Source: Acanthochlamys bracteata | Lineage: Eukaryota > Streptophyta > Magnoliopsida > Pandanales > Velloziaceae | Direction of reading: 5' to 3' | Length of the DNA: 64,000 bases | Assembly (NCBI GenBank): GCA_019914995.1 | Contig: CM034144.1 | Location: 5,487,489-5,551,488 of the forward strand | Part shown: positions 1 through 11,852 of the stretch, in pieces | Layout of the letters: each line of letters begins with the position of its first letter | Position numbering within the stretch: the first letter of the stretch is position 1 | Made by a program: the position numbers and the translations under genes | The notes under the pieces: generated by a model | The model's database searches: none | Seen by the model: only the letters and a program-made list of their open reading frames with translations | What the model was told of the DNA's origin: nothing

Positions 1-1435
1 AAAATGTGATTTAAAAAATAATAGTTGAAATATGTATTCAATTTTATCTCAAATATATACTAAAAAGAAAGTAGAGAAATCGCTACTAAAGAAGAATACA
101 ATAAACACATTTTAGAGTTTGTAATTGTAGTAGTATTTGAATTTTGATAAACTGGTTAAGAATTTCTGTAAAGTACTTATGAAAATATTTATAAAATAAA
201 TTTTTTTAAATTTAAAAATATTTTGAAAAATAAATTAACTTTTTTATTTTTAAAATTTTAAAATAAATAATAACAATATTTTACTACATATATTTTTGTA
301 CTTTCAAATTTTAAATTAATTTTATTAAATATTATTAAAATTTTATTACAAAATATAAATATAAAATAAATTATTAAAGGTAAAGCCAAAGTCTCCTTCA
401 GTAAAAGGCTAACAAAATAACATATCACTCTGTCTTTTCTTTACTTTTTGTTATCTTTTTTCTTGTTTTGTTTTTGTTTCATAAGACAAACATGTCAAGT
501 TACCTTGACAAATACTACCAATAATTTAGAAATAACAAAAACAAGCTTGACGAATACTAGAGAATCCTGTATAGTGATGGTATGAAGTTATTCTTCTTTG
601 AGCTAGGCTTCCGGTCGGCTATCTTTCACTTCGTTTTGGACTATTGTATTCTTTATGTTTTCCTTTCAAACATTAATATAGAGACAAACTGGTAGCCAAG
701 CATATGCATTTTAATAATTTCATATTATGCTATAATATTGGAAGAAGAAAGAAAACCACTATGTAGTAGTTTTATACATCAATTATATTATCTTAAATAA
801 ACTTAGAAGAGTTCAATTCTAAAGCTCATATTATAAATAAAGAAAAAGCCTAATTCCAGGCTTCCAGCTATAAAATTTCGCAAGGAATCCATAAAGGAGA
901 AGCATCATCTTCGTTTACTTTATTTCTCAAAATATTAAAACAAATGTGTGATGTTTAATCAACTATAGTAAAAGAATTTTTCTACCCTAATGGTTCAGAC
1001 ATCAGAGGCATGCCTTAGGCCATGTTAGGCATGATCGTCTTTTATATATAGTTTTTGAAAGTCCAAGAATATTACAAAAAAAGTGCTGTATAAAATTTTT
1101 AAATAAAAGATATAATTAATTATACTTCATGGATAATTTTATTTATAATTTTTTTATCAAAATATTTTTATAAAATAATTACGTTATGAAATTTTTTATC
1201 AAGTCGCTGTCTTCATAAAAATATTAAAGGTTATTTCTTTTAATTTTCTTCCACGAATACAGTAGGGTTAACATTTCTTATATATCTTTTGATGTATTCT
1301 TTTCTTTAATCAATCATCTAGTTTTAAATGTACTTCTAAGAAAAGATTATTATCTCATCCCATCCTAATATAAATGAATGAATCAAGAACATCCACCCAG
1401 TCTTCGTAATCATTCCTTCTAGACATAATATAATC
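1..1435. other. AT-rich intergenic DNA without a recognisable gene
   Basis: No frame of useful length and no family match seen. It holds one diverged copy of the AT-rich MITE (165-392) and AT-rich debris near 1080-1230 that may be another fragment. The right edge runs into the broken DUF247 copy. Confidence 0.6.
165..392. mobile_element. AT-rich MITE, family A, diverged copy
   Basis: Has the family layout: a CTTATGAAAAT-like left end, a core of A/T runs with a TTATAAAAT-type motif, and a right end reading AAAGCCAAAG. It was recognised by comparison with the better preserved copies at 42345 and 23193. The boundaries are approximate and no target duplication is clear. Confidence 0.45.
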
Positions 1436-2017
1436 CCTTGTGACAGCAAGTTACATGAAGCCGGAATCAACATTAAGAAAAAGAAGAACAAGGAGAAGGT
1501 CAGGAGCTTCAAAGATGACTTTCAGTGAAGGGGTACTGGAAATTTCGAAGATTCGCCGTCTACGATAAGATATCCAGCCTTGATCTTCAGAACTTGATTT
1601 CCAACGAACAGTGTTATATTGAGGCAAACATATATGAAACCAAATATGCCTTGTTCATGGACCGACTTGTGGACACTGCTGAAGATGTCGCCATACCGCA
1701 AGAACAAGGAGTGCTCATGAACGGGCTTGACAGCAATGAGGAAGCTGCAGCTCTCTTCAACAAGCGCAACAAAGGTGTGGTGATCGATGACATAATCGGG
1801 CACCTCTTGGATGCATGATTACTTCGGTAATCCCTGGTCATTGCTCTCGGTGCTTGCTGCTATTGTACTTCTAGGACTCGCTGCCACTCAAACCATCTAT
1901 ACATTTCTCTCCTACAATCCAGGAAATCAAGCCATGTTGCAGCCTGTCTATGCTTTCTTCTTTCTTGATTACTTTTACAATTCAATGACAAAGGTTTGGA
2001 TTTTCACTGCTAAGTGA
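1436..2017 (+). pseudogene. DUF247 (UPF0481) gene, C-terminal half, broken
   Basis: Reads as the C-terminal half of a plant DUF247/UPF0481 membrane-associated protein, a large plant family that is mostly of unknown function. Family landmarks appear in order: LHEAGIN with a lysine-rich run (about 1450-1500), NLISNEQCYIEAN (about 1590-1630), the ALFMDRLVDTAEDVA stretch (about 1650-1690), EEAAALFNKRNKGV (about 1740-1780), and YFGNPWSLLSVLAAIVLL, the C-terminal membrane anchor (1815-1875). An in-frame stop follows SFKDDFQ near 1527, and the anchor lies in a different frame from the part before it, with the shift near 1810. The N-terminal half is absent. Known: intact members are about 400-550 residues. 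Inferred: a dead gene fragment. A second broken copy in the opposite orientation lies at 6231-7140. Confidence 0.8.
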
Positions 2018-3340
2018 GCTCCTTACTCCTAACGCATACACAACTAAGAAATAATATATCGTAGAAACTGCTTTCGTACGTAAACACCGAAGTCTTTAGA
2101 GGCCCAAAACAGGAATTTGCCCGGTCATATGGGCAACAAACCGTGCCGAGGTTGATTTCCTGTAAAGATTAAACAGCTAAATATTTGACTAATTTTCTTG
2201 ATTTGGTGATCCCAGCGGATGGTTCCCAAAGTGGATTCACAAAAGAAGAGCTAGGATTTATGCTTGGCAAAAGCTCCCACTCACTTAAAGCAATCACAAC
2301 CAAGCCAGAGCAGTCAGAGATTTTTACAAGTCCGATTTTATCGAAGCTTGTGGAGTTTTTTTTGTCCTCTTTTCTATATTTGATTTATGCAGCACTGGTA
2401 GGAGTGAAATTCTCACCAGTTATACGGTAATCGCATCCCTTACAACCAAAGGTATGTCAACTACCTAACGGTATCTTATACACCTGAATTTATGCATTAA
2501 TGTGATGTGCTACTTCTTAACAGAGTAAGCGATTAAGAAACGCCAAACATAAAACTATATGCCATTGGAAGCACACTGCCAATGCCGCGAGGTGTAACTG
2601 TGTAAAGTAGTGTGCGTGGCTATGCGGATTAGTTGTGGCATTTTGTCGAACGTTGTGTGCACAAATAGAAAGCTTTACCTCAAGTTGATTTCCGGAGAGT
2701 GAATTAAAGTAGTAGAGCGTCTCATTCCTATGTTTTCCAAGCCATTCAGTTATGTTGTTTTGTCATTAGCTACAACTGTATAACACCTCAATATGCAGAA
2801 GACCACACGTAGGGGTCTATCTCTAATCAGTGATTATACTATCAAATTGTAGCAATTCAATCATGTTATATGTTAGATGAATCTTGAGTAAAAGTCAATC
2901 GCAAAAGCTAGCTCAAGAGATGAGGATGCTCAAACTCATATAAACAGACACCCTTCTTGGCAAATAAATAATGTGCAACAACTTAACATCCCTCATGTGT
3001 AACATGCAGGACCGGGCACAATTTCCTCACGAAGCCATTTCCCCTAGGAGGCCAATTTCACACGTGATCCGTTCTGATGTTAGAAATGTCTTGAGTAGAA
3101 CGCAACCTAAACACTAGCTCAAAAGATGAGAATGTCCAAACCCAAATAAGTAGCCACTGATCTTGGTAAATAAGCAACATGAGACAATTAAATAGAATAT
3201 AATTATCTTTTATATAGTGGTTGGTCTACTATGACATTTTGTATCTAATTAAAGGATGTTAGTTCAAACATAGCTTCTGGATAAAAAATCTAATGGGGAA
3301 AAAAAAAACGCACAACTTACTAGGCTCATAGTGCTATAGT
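2018..3340. other. Intergenic DNA with a direct repeat
   Basis: No gene recognised. A frame at 2185-2430 encodes 81 residues but matches no family I know. The region 2871-3190 carries two related units. The rest is unremarkable. Confidence 0.5.
2871..3190. repeat. Diverged direct repeat of about 115 bp
   Basis: Unit 1 (2871-2985) and unit 2 (3078-3190) share the order TGTTAGA, TCTTGAGTA, CTAGCTCAA, AGATGAG, CTTGGNAAATAA and acAAcTTA. They are separated by about 90 bp of GC-richer DNA (CATGCAGGACCGGGCACA). Similarly worded sequence occurs in plant non-autonomous LTR-type repeats, so this may be such a fossil. I could not define element ends. Confidence 0.5.
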
Positions 3341-3905
3341 TAGGGATGGCAATATGAGTTGAATTTAGATTAATTCATTTAATAATCTGAATAAAATCAC
3401 TCAATCTTAATTATGTCCATATATTTATAATGATCAAAATTTTCATCTTTTATCTAACCATTTCAAATTTGATTTGACCTATTTAAAAATCATAATTATT
3501 AAAGCGAAAACTATAAAATCCGCTTTTAACAAATAGTAGGAATTATTAGGTACTATATATCCAATATAAGAACCTAATTTTAATAAAAATCTATAAATTA
3601 AGTGAAAAAATTAGTCAAATTATGATAACTTAAGCAAAAGTATATATATAAATTAAACTAAAATTAAAATCATTGTTTTATATATTTTTTAATTGTTAAT
3701 AGAATATGTACAATATAAGTGATTATAAAGATTATATAGATCAATGTCAGTTGATCTAAAATTGACCCAAATTAATTTAATTTATTGGATCAATTTTTGA
3801 TTGATCCGAAACTTACTGGAACCCATCTAAGCTCAAATCCAAATCCGATTTTAAATAGATCAATTGAATTGAGTTCGCCAATTAGGTTATATATTGCCAC
3901 ACTTA
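3341..3905. mobile_element. hAT-type MITE (TAGGGRTGGCAA ends) with 8-bp target duplication
   Basis: The left end reads TAGGGATGGCAAT and the right end ATTGCCACACTTA, which are imperfect inverted repeats of the type known from plant hAT elements. The flanks are GCTATAGT (3333-3340) and GCTATACT (3906-3913), an 8-bp duplication with one mismatch, as expected for hAT insertion. The 565-bp interior has GATC/GATCC-rich subterminal motifs and no coding capacity. A relative sits at 21752-22268. Confidence 0.85.
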
Positions 3906-5385
3906 GCTATACTCTCGAACAAGTACATATATCATCTCAAAAGTTTGCAATTAATGGTTGGTGGTGGGCTTCCATTATGCCAGTGGAAGGCGCTATACAC
4001 TCAAAAAATAAAGCAGCACATAATCTGCCATGGAACAACACAAAAGCAGTAATAAGCCACAACCTAGAAGCAACTGAAGTCTATAAGCAAAACCAAAAAA
4101 TGGAGACTGAAATGGAAACCCTCCTGCTATGTTATCATGCTTTCCCCCGACTGTATCACCGACCATGATGAGATCCTTGAGCAGCAGGCATATGCTTCAT
4201 GGTCCAGAGCACCAGAATCAAGTGCACGTAACAAACTCATTGAAGAAAGCAGTAGACGATGAGTTTGATGCTCTCATGAATTCTGCAACGTTAGAGTATC
4301 ATAAGGCATTGTATGGAGGCTGAGAAAATATCCGCTGAAGAGCTCTCAGGTTTGGTTCGAAATGCTGATGCTGCTAAAAAGGCAGGTCGCACCCTAAGGC
4401 TTGAGGCAGCTTCTGTTATAAAGAAGACATCGAAGCGACCCTTGCTTCCGCCTAGGCGACGATGAAGCCGAGCTTTGCAAAATCAAAGGTTCGTCCATTC
4501 TAACTGCAACCGTCATGCAGAAAATTATGAAGGCATACTACATAGCACGTACCCTATTTTTTTTTTTTTAAATGAATATTACAATTAAAAGCATGAGTAT
4601 TCATAATGTAGCAAATTTTTCTTTCGCAAAAGGAGAACAATGTGCACTTACATTCAAATTTCTACAATACATAACTTCCCACAGTAATCCACTAGTAACT
4701 AGTAACTTGATTTCTCTCAACTGCACTGCAACTTATGTAGCAGGAAAGCAGTTGAATACAGCCACAATGTTTTCAATCAAGCAACTATACTGAAAATTTG
4801 TGATTTGGATTTACAAATCGAAAATTGGCGTAAGAGAGTGAACTGTAGCTCCGTCTCCCACGGATTTTGCTCTGTCGTTGCATCAGAACCAGCAGCATCA
4901 ACTGCGACAGTGAAGGGTAGATGAGGTCCTGCCTAGTTTCGCAGATGGTGCTTTGTGCTAATATGATTTATGTCGTCGTGCACGCGATAAGAAAGTTGAA
5001 GCTTGTAGTAATCAGTGAGCTTAAATCATGCATGATAGCAATAAACAGAAGAATTTCTAAACTAGAGCATGGAGAATAACAACAACCAATTTTCATACGA
5101 CTGCGTTGAAGAGTAGGCAAAGAGACAGTGGTCGGGGGAAAGGCCGGCGAGGAGATCTACATTTTTGTCGCCAAGCGAAAGAGAGAGGCGAACTCTCTCT
5201 GTTTCAGAAGGATATATAGACAAAACTATTTTATAGGACTTGGTTTGCAAATACTTTGCTTTTTTATAGTTACCTTTCTCATTGCAATATCGGGCATTTA
5301 ATAGACGATTAAAAGGAAAAGGGTCCCTGTTGTGAAAACACAATCTGACTAACAAATAAACATGGGTGAATGTACATCAGCATAC
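3906..5385. other. Intergenic DNA with unrecognised coding-like debris
   Basis: Positions 4100-4470 are less AT-rich than their surroundings and read in short open stretches on the plus strand (for example QQAYASWSRAPESSARN near 4172 and SAEELSGLVRNADAAKKAG near 4333), in different frames. This looks like remains of an exon series, but I recognise no family. The remainder (4500-5385) shows nothing definite. Confidence 0.4.
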
Positions 5386-5714
5386 ATCAGTACAGTTCCC
5401 ACGATATAAAGCTCCAAATACAATCTTTACTATTGAATATGAAATTTATAATCTGAAAATATGCTGATAAAATTTTAACTCAATAGAATTACAAATCAAT
5501 CTTCTTCGGACTTCATAATCGATATGACAAAATGATGGCAATATATATTTTTTAAAATTTTACTTTTTTTATCATCATGATCAATAAATCGGATGAAGAT
5601 TGATTCATTATCCGACTGAGCTGAAATTTTATGAGAATATTTTCAACTCACAATTTTTCATATCTGACGGTAGAGATCACATTTGAAGTTTTGTATCATC
5701 AGAACCGCACTGAT
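5386..5714. mobile_element. Foldback (hairpin) MITE, family C, diverged copy
   Basis: The two halves are inverted repeats of each other over nearly the whole length. The left arm starts CAGTACAGTTC near 5389 and the right arm ends GAACCGCACTG near 5712; the centre is near 5545. Internal phrases are shared with the longer copy at 8142-8532 (GATCAATNRATCGGAT, TCCGAnTGAGCTnAAATTTT). Non-coding. The ends are approximate. Confidence 0.65.
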
Positions 5715-6014
5715 ATATATTGATATATAATGAGATAATTAATGTACATATATCCTCATCCAATAAATATATACTTGTTCACCAATAGCAAATATATACT
5801 TCTAAGAACAGAAAATACATTATAAACATTGATATTAATCAAGCAAACATATTTTTATCACAAGACCTGTTTTGAGAGTATAAAAGGGACCAACGGAAAA
5901 GAAACTCAAAACAAGCACAATTTGCAGTTCAAAACATTTGTAGTCAGCCCAGAGCTGCAGTGCTTGTCACGTCCACCTTGCCAAGGTTGCTTGTGGGAGG
6001 ATTATATTTTAAGG

Positions 6015-6230
6015 ATATGTTTGACTTTATTTTTTAATTTTAATTTTTAATTTTATAGTTTTAATAAATTTTTTATAATATTATATAGAATTTATTTAAA
6101 TTTTTTAAAATACAAAAAAATTTATATCATAAAAGTTTATTATTAATTATTTTTTTAAGTAAAAAAAACTCATTTCTAAAAAAAATAAGAATAACTTTTT
6201 TTCAAAAAGAACCTTTTTTCCAAAGCACGC
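6015..6230. mobile_element. AT-rich MITE, family A
   Basis: AT-rich element with a GTTTGACTTTATTTTTTAAT left end, the TTATATCATAAAAGTTTATTA core variant and a CCAAAGCACGCC right end. It abuts the end of the readable DUF247 sequence on the minus strand (6231 onward), so it marks or caused the loss of that copy's C-terminus. Confidence 0.6.
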
Positions 6231-7140
6231 CTATATTATTGAAGAGAGCTGCAACTTCCTGGTCACTGCCTAGACAGTTAGAGATGATCCCTTCTTCTAG
6301 TACTGCAACATCCTGTACTGTGTCCACAAGGCAGACCATAAAAAGCGCGCAACAGCGAAGTTGTGATCCATCCACAGGATAGCATTGTTCAAAAGCTACG
6401 AGGTTCGGAAAAAGAATGAAGGTGCTGTTATAGATCCGAAGAGTTAAATCTTCAGTACCCTTCTATTGAAAGTTACATCCAAGAAGCTGCACTCCTTCAC
6501 CTTATTTTTCTTCGTCCTGATTTTAATTCCTGCCTCCATGAGATTGGTAACACAAGTGGTTGTTATAGTGTCTACTCGGCTATCTGTCTCCAGCATATTT
6601 TGCAGAAATTTTGAATCTTGTTGAAACAAAAGCAATGAGGATAAGCAATGAAGGCCAATCAATATTAGATAAATTGGGACTGTCGGCTGGAAGGATGCAG
6701 GAATAAAAGAGGTGAATGAAGATGGTAAATTTCAGTCGCCTGGAACCTGGTGTTGTGGAGTTTTTTCGTCTACTTGCAGCAAATATCCAGAGAATTGGAG
6801 GGTTGTGAACGACAGAAAGAGTCAAAGAAGAACTGCAGCAGAAAGAAAGGGATCTGATTCTCAAGCTTGAACATGTCCATTAACAGCATAATCTCCACAA
6901 ATTCATTGCTTCCCATACACTCTTCCCTGTAAAACTACGGCATTGCAGCTTCCACTTCTTGAGCCTATGCAGATAGCCCTCCGAATCAAGGTTGGATTCA
7001 CAAGACAATACCATTTTGAGATATCTCATTTAATGTGATCCATGCCTTTTGAGGTGATCCGTACCATGGTGGATCGGACCAAGAGAGATGACCCAAGGTT
7101 CATAGGCTGCAACGTCCCCTTGCCAGATGGTGAAGGTGAC
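6231..7140 (-). pseudogene. DUF247 (UPF0481) gene, broken, minus strand
   Basis: Minus-strand reading gives the DUF247 landmarks in order. They are PWVISLGPIHHG (about 7100-7065, the family's VSIGPYHHG), a MRYLKMVLS-like KWRYL region (near 7025), SNEFVEIMLLMDMFKLENQ (about 6915-6860, the family's LDGCFILEL and LLENQIPFFVL region fused over a gap), ENQIPFFLLQFFFDSF, EAGIKIRTKKNKVKECSFLDVTF (shown split: EAGIKIRTKKNK then VKECSFLDVTF, 6545-6455), NLVAFEQCYPVDG (near 6395), ALFMVCLVDTVQDVAVLEEG and GSDQEVAALFNNIG (near 6255-6233). There are stops at the codon after SLDICCK and after EAAMP, and several frame changes, so it is not translatable. The copy stops where an AT-rich MITE begins. Known: DUF247 genes are numerous in plants. 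Inferred: a dead member, more complete than the one at 1436-2017. Confidence 0.82.
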
Positions 7141-7845
7141 TTCAAATATGGTTCAAGGCTTTAAACGCCATCTTCGGTAATGCACACTCTCAACCCTCTT
7201 CTTTTGATACGCCCATGACTGCTCTAGTTAGATTGCGCTGTCAATACCATTATCCTCCTCCATCTAGTTCATTTTCTGTTTCTCTGTTTCAGTATCAGTA
7301 TGCTTTTTTTGGTTGCAAGGTACATCTAATTTGGTTTTCACCTCATCGAGGATCAAGAAAAAATATCATTGCTACTATGAAAGTTCCTGCACGTTTTTCA
7401 TTTCGGCTAATTAGAATTTACTTCATTTAACATGTAATGCCCTAAGAAGAGGAGTTTAGACTAATTCGTACACCCATGGGACAAAGCAATTTTAACAAAA
7501 GAAAGGAACGTTGTTCTTGTGAACTGGAAGTTCCAGGAATATTTCAAACGCACAGAGTAGGTCAAGGAAGGATCAGGTCTATCAAGTTAGCAACAATTGA
7601 GTTTTGTGGCTACCTGCATTGTCTAAACTTAATTGGAGCCGTTTCCAACAAGAACCACGAACGCTTGCAGCAAAAGCAAGAGGTTTAAACTCAGCAGCTT
7701 TTATTTTCAGATGTGAAGTCTTATCCTGGAGTATCAACTGTAAATACATCTCTCTTTAGGAATAGATATTTGTTATAAGAGTTCTGTTCAATGAGGCTAT
7801 TGTCAATGTCACCATTTCTTCATATCAGGAAGAATTAGCATAAAA
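7141..7845. other. Intergenic DNA and 3' flank of the dioxygenase gene
   Basis: Short open frames at 7215-7430 and 7476-7688 have no recognisable content. The part just below 7846 should contain the 3' UTR of the minus-strand dioxygenase gene. Nothing else seen. Confidence 0.45.
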
Positions 7846-10800
7846 TCAGCTCTCAGTTGTAAATCGGTAAGACGAATAAGAGAGGGAGCCGTTGCTCCAG
7901 CTATGATGGATCATCTCACACTTGGCTTTCTCTCCTGCAACCCCAAGAGCGAAGTGTAGGGGGTACAAGTGCTCAGGCCACGGATGTGCCTTTCTTGCGT
8001 AGGGGCCCCTCATGGCATACTGATTTATATCTTCATGCCTACATCATAAAGATTCAAGTGTAAAAGAAGCAGTATAAATAATAGCTGGATATTCTAGTTT
8101 GTTTAATTTGGTCTAATTTAATAGACAATATATATATATATGGAGAGGGATAGTGGCACTTACGAGCACTCTCTTTTCGATTTTTAATCAGAGTGATTTT
8201 TAAATCCAATATCCACCGTTGAATATAAAAAAGAATGAGTTAGAAACCCTCACAAAAAATTTCATCTCAATCAGATTATGAATCGATTTCCATCCGGCCA
8301 ATTGATCAAAATGATAGAAATAATACAATATATATTATTTGGAATTTTTTTCTTTATGTCATCTCAATCAATTGATCGGATAGAAGTTAATTCGTAGTCC
8401 GATTGAGCTAAAATTTTGTGAATATATTCTTATCTCATAATTCTTCACATCCAACAGTGGAGATTAGATTAGAGCATTCCGGCCACAAACCGGAGAGGGA
8501 GTGCCTATAAGAAGCGAGCGCTCCTATCCCTCATATATATATATATATATATATATATCAACTGCTCTTTCCTCTAGAAATTTTCTGGGTGAGGCTAGTC
8601 ATGCCACCCATTTAACCCAGAGAACTTCCTGAAAAATCATTGTCACAATGGAAGTATGGATGCAAAAGAGAGTCAGCTGGTATATCAAACTACAGACTAC
8701 AAGCAACAATTCAAAAAATTAAGTTGATAATCTTTTTCTAATATTTTTAAGATGCCTCTTAGTATGCTACCAATATGCAACTGTGTAGGCAGAGATTCAC
8801 TTTTAGTGCTATCATACCTTCCACTGAGCAGCGCATCCCTGAGCCATGAGTCAAAATCCTGTGCCCATTGAGGAATTGGTGCACCAGTTGGTGCAAGGGC
8901 ACCCAAATTGTGTGTCGCACTTCCTGATCCAATAATCAGAACACCTTCATCACGAAGGGGAGCTAATGCCTTGCCCATGTTGTAATGGTATGAGCCATCC
9001 TTTTGGCTTTGCACAGATAACTGGCACACTGGAATATTCGCCTCTGGGTACATAAGCATAAGGGGGACCCATGCTCCGTGATCAAGTCCGCGGCTCTTGT
9101 TTTCTTTAATGCGGCCGAAGCCTGTCTGCTGGAGCAGCTCTTTAACTCTTTTTGCTAAGTCAGGTGCACCAGGTGCAGGATACTTTATCTGAAAAACATG
9201 TTCCCTTAATAAGCTGTTAACTGATTTAACATATGTGATGCCTGTAAATGAATAGTAAGATGTATAATCAATGGAGAATAGACACAACTCATGACAGACC
9301 TCTAAGGCATAGAATTACGTTGGACAACTATGTCATGCTTGCATTGTGAGCTAATATATGTTTCTCATATACCAAATGCTGAAAAGGAAAAGATCTACTT
9401 ATGGTTGGCCCCTTTTCTCAAAAATCCATGCTATTATTTTGCAACTTTATCCGCATATTTCAATATTATTCACTGAACCATGTTCCTTAAGCATAACCCT
9501 CCAGGTTCTTTGATAGGATAAAAAGAAACTGAAAACTGTCTACGTTGAGGGCATATGATAGTTGTACCTCTCATGAAGGAAGCTGTTCTCTTTAATCAAA
9601 TAGAATATTCTCATTATCATCGAAGGCTGGTCCAAAAGGGTGTTGATGTTGAATAATTCACAAAGAATTAACTATCTCAACAATGAACTTAATATATATT
9701 AACTATATTAACAATGAACTAACTACATTACAAAAGGTCAATTGGAACATAATAATATGCAAACCTTTGAGCTAGAAATACAATAGCAAAACAGGAACAA
9801 TTCACAGGTGCCTAATACAAGAAAATATCCTTATTCCCACCTTACAACCTACCAGCCAATCATTTTTATAATCATGCAATTATTAGGCATCACTAGGATT
9901 AAATAAGAAAACAAAAAAACTGCGACCTTATGAAACTACTATCAGACTTACTACCTCACTATAATTAACCTTTGATCTTCCAATAATAGGACACAATAGC
10001 CAACAAAAAATCAAACACAGCAGCAGAAGAACTAATCAAATTACTTAACAGAAAATACTTACTCAAATTAAATGTTTTCATAGGACTGAATTATCTTTTG
10101 AAGGAAACCGAAATCCGAATTCATTTACAGTATTTTGAAATAATTGTTTCCAACTTTCGATATATCCTTTTCTTATATGACTACTCAGCATCTTAATTAT
10201 GACTATGACCAAAACCATTCCATAGTTACCACATGATCTGTAATATGACAATTTTTGAGAAAAATAAGCAACAGGCTTTGGTTATTTTTGAGAAAAATAA
10301 CCAAAGCCCTTACTCATTCCATAGCAAAATTGTTAAGCATTCAACAAAGAAATTTCCTTAAGTTATATACTTTTTCCGTTATTTCACAATTAACTTGTCT
10401 AGCCCTTTGATAGATAATTGACAAGTAAAAGAACCGTTCAACAGTTCCGCTCCAGATTAAATTTTGCCAAAGAGAAATTTTAAACAATTCTTCTTAAGAA
10501 ACAAAAAGGAAACAAATTATCTCACCATCACCATGTTATATGCTCATTCCCAATTCTTGTGGCTACCTAATCTCTACCTAACGTTACTGTTTTATACATA
10601 AACAATGAATACCCAATCAGCAATTCTGAAAAAAGAACGCAGCAATCTTGAGAACGCAAAATTTAGAAAACAAAGAAACACCAAAATAGAACCAAACATA
10701 AGCACATAAAACCCCATTAAATAAGTAGAGATTGCTCACCTTGTACATCTTGCTAGGAAACCCATAGAAATCATATATGGTATCCAACGGCCCACTAACT

Positions 10801-10976
10801 GTATTAACGGTAGGCTCAGAAGTGTCCCAATGAGCAGATACAATTAAAATAGCTCTAGGAACAACGCTGTAAACCTTCGATCTGAACGATTTCAAGAACG
10901 AGCTCGCCGGCAAGCTTTCGTCGATCGACAGCGTCGGCGATCCATGGGAGATGAAGAATGTATCCATTGCTACCAA
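7846..10976 (-). CDS. LigB-type extradiol dioxygenase (4,5-DOPA dioxygenase-like)
   Basis: Three exons on the minus strand: 10740-10976, 8818-9188 and 7846-8038. Together they make 801 nt, or 266 residues. Every junction is GT-AG (donors GTGAGC and GTATGA). The family is the non-haem iron extradiol dioxygenases of class III (LigB fold); plant members include the DOPA dioxygenases of betalain plants and a widely conserved LigB homologue of unclear substrate. Visible metal and active-site motifs: [10 protein letters not shown] (His11), SAHWDTSEP (His49), [17 protein letters not shown] (His116), GSGSATHNL (His172) and [12 protein letters not shown] (His226). The protein ends [11 protein letters not shown], like other plant members. 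Met1 and Met4 are both possible starts; the first is taken here. Intron 1 is about 1.55 kb. Intron 2 (0.78 kb) contains a foldback MITE. The gene is intact as read. Substrate is not inferable; betalain synthesis should not be assumed. Confidence 0.93.
8142..8532. mobile_element. Foldback MITE, family C, in a dioxygenase intron
   Basis: The outer inverted ends GAGAGGGATAGTGGCACTT and (reverse strand) TGAGGGATAGGAGCGCTC are followed by long inverted arms that meet near 8335. Both sides are flanked by TA runs (8130-8141 and 8533-8559), so the target duplication is hidden in the (TA)n. It lies wholly inside intron 2 of the LigB-like gene. Non-coding. A decayed relative lies at 5386-5714. Confidence 0.75.
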
Positions 10977-11214
10977 TTAATTTGAAAACTTAGAAATTTT
11001 TGAGATTGGAATCAAGAAACGAGCTTTGAAGACAGATGAATAATAAGATTGGTTAGAAATTTGAGGCGTTTCAACTTTGAACTCTTTGGTTGTTGCAACA
11101 ACCGACAAAGAGAAGCGCGTTGTTGTTCTTTCTTTAGAGAAGAAAATGATTCTTGAGATTTTAAATATTTTTTTAGAAAAAGACTGTTTCTAAACAGGGC
11201 ATGTGATGATAAAT

Positions 11215-11428
11215 GGGCGCGTTTATCAATCTTTTAAACTATTTTTTTGAATTTAATTTAATATAAAAAATAAAAATTTAAATCTATTATTAAAATTTCA
11301 AATTTATTTTTAAAAATTAATATTAATACAAAATTTATATAAAATATTTTATTAAATATTATTAATTATTAATTTAATTTTTTAAATTCATTTTAAAAAA
11401 ATGACTTTACTTTAAGATAAAGACACCC
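11215..11428. mobile_element. AT-rich MITE, family B
   Basis: The ends form an imperfect inverted repeat: GGGCGCGTTTATC at left and, read on the other strand, GGGTGTCTTTATC at right. The interior is nearly pure A/T. A similar right half (TTTTAAGATAAACACACCC) occurs at 40755-40868. No target duplication is certain. Confidence 0.6.
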
Positions 11429-11618
11429 TAAGTTTGACAATTATGGTCATGTTAAATACTTAAATTTGGTTTAACACGAACGGGTCTCTAATACTTTGGG
11501 AAAAGGTCAACAATGAGTGTAGTTGCATACTTCCATCATAGGTAGTTGTTAAGAGATGCAGAATATTATAACAAGTTGAGCTGAAAACTTGCCGCAAGTT
11601 ACATGAACAGACGATGGG

Positions 11619-11852
11619 AGAGTTTGGGATTACATTTTTTTAATTTTTTTTAAATTTTTAAATTATATATTTTAAAAGTATTTAGAAAATATATTTAAAA
11701 TTTTAAAAATTATAAAAAAAATTTATATAATAAAATTTTTTTATTACATATTATTATTTTTTTAACATAAAAAATAAAATTTATTTTTTAAAATAAATAA
11801 AAATATTTTATATTTTAGAAAAATTTTATTTTATAAATAATCTCCAACGCTC
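11619..11852. mobile_element. AT-rich MITE, family A
   Basis: Left end GAGTTTGGGATTACATTTT; right end ATTTTATAAATAATCTCCAA followed by CGCTC. The interior shows the standard order of A/T blocks, in the reverse orientation to the copy at 23193. Confidence 0.65.

Noticed and set aside
7476-7688. Plus-strand frame of 70 residues between the DUF247 copy and the dioxygenase
   Set aside because: No recognisable domain and no upstream gene structure.
7846-10976. Possible betalain-pathway DOPA dioxygenase (DODA)
   Set aside because: The LigB family is widespread in plants without betalains, and no other pathway gene is in the window. Only the family call is kept.
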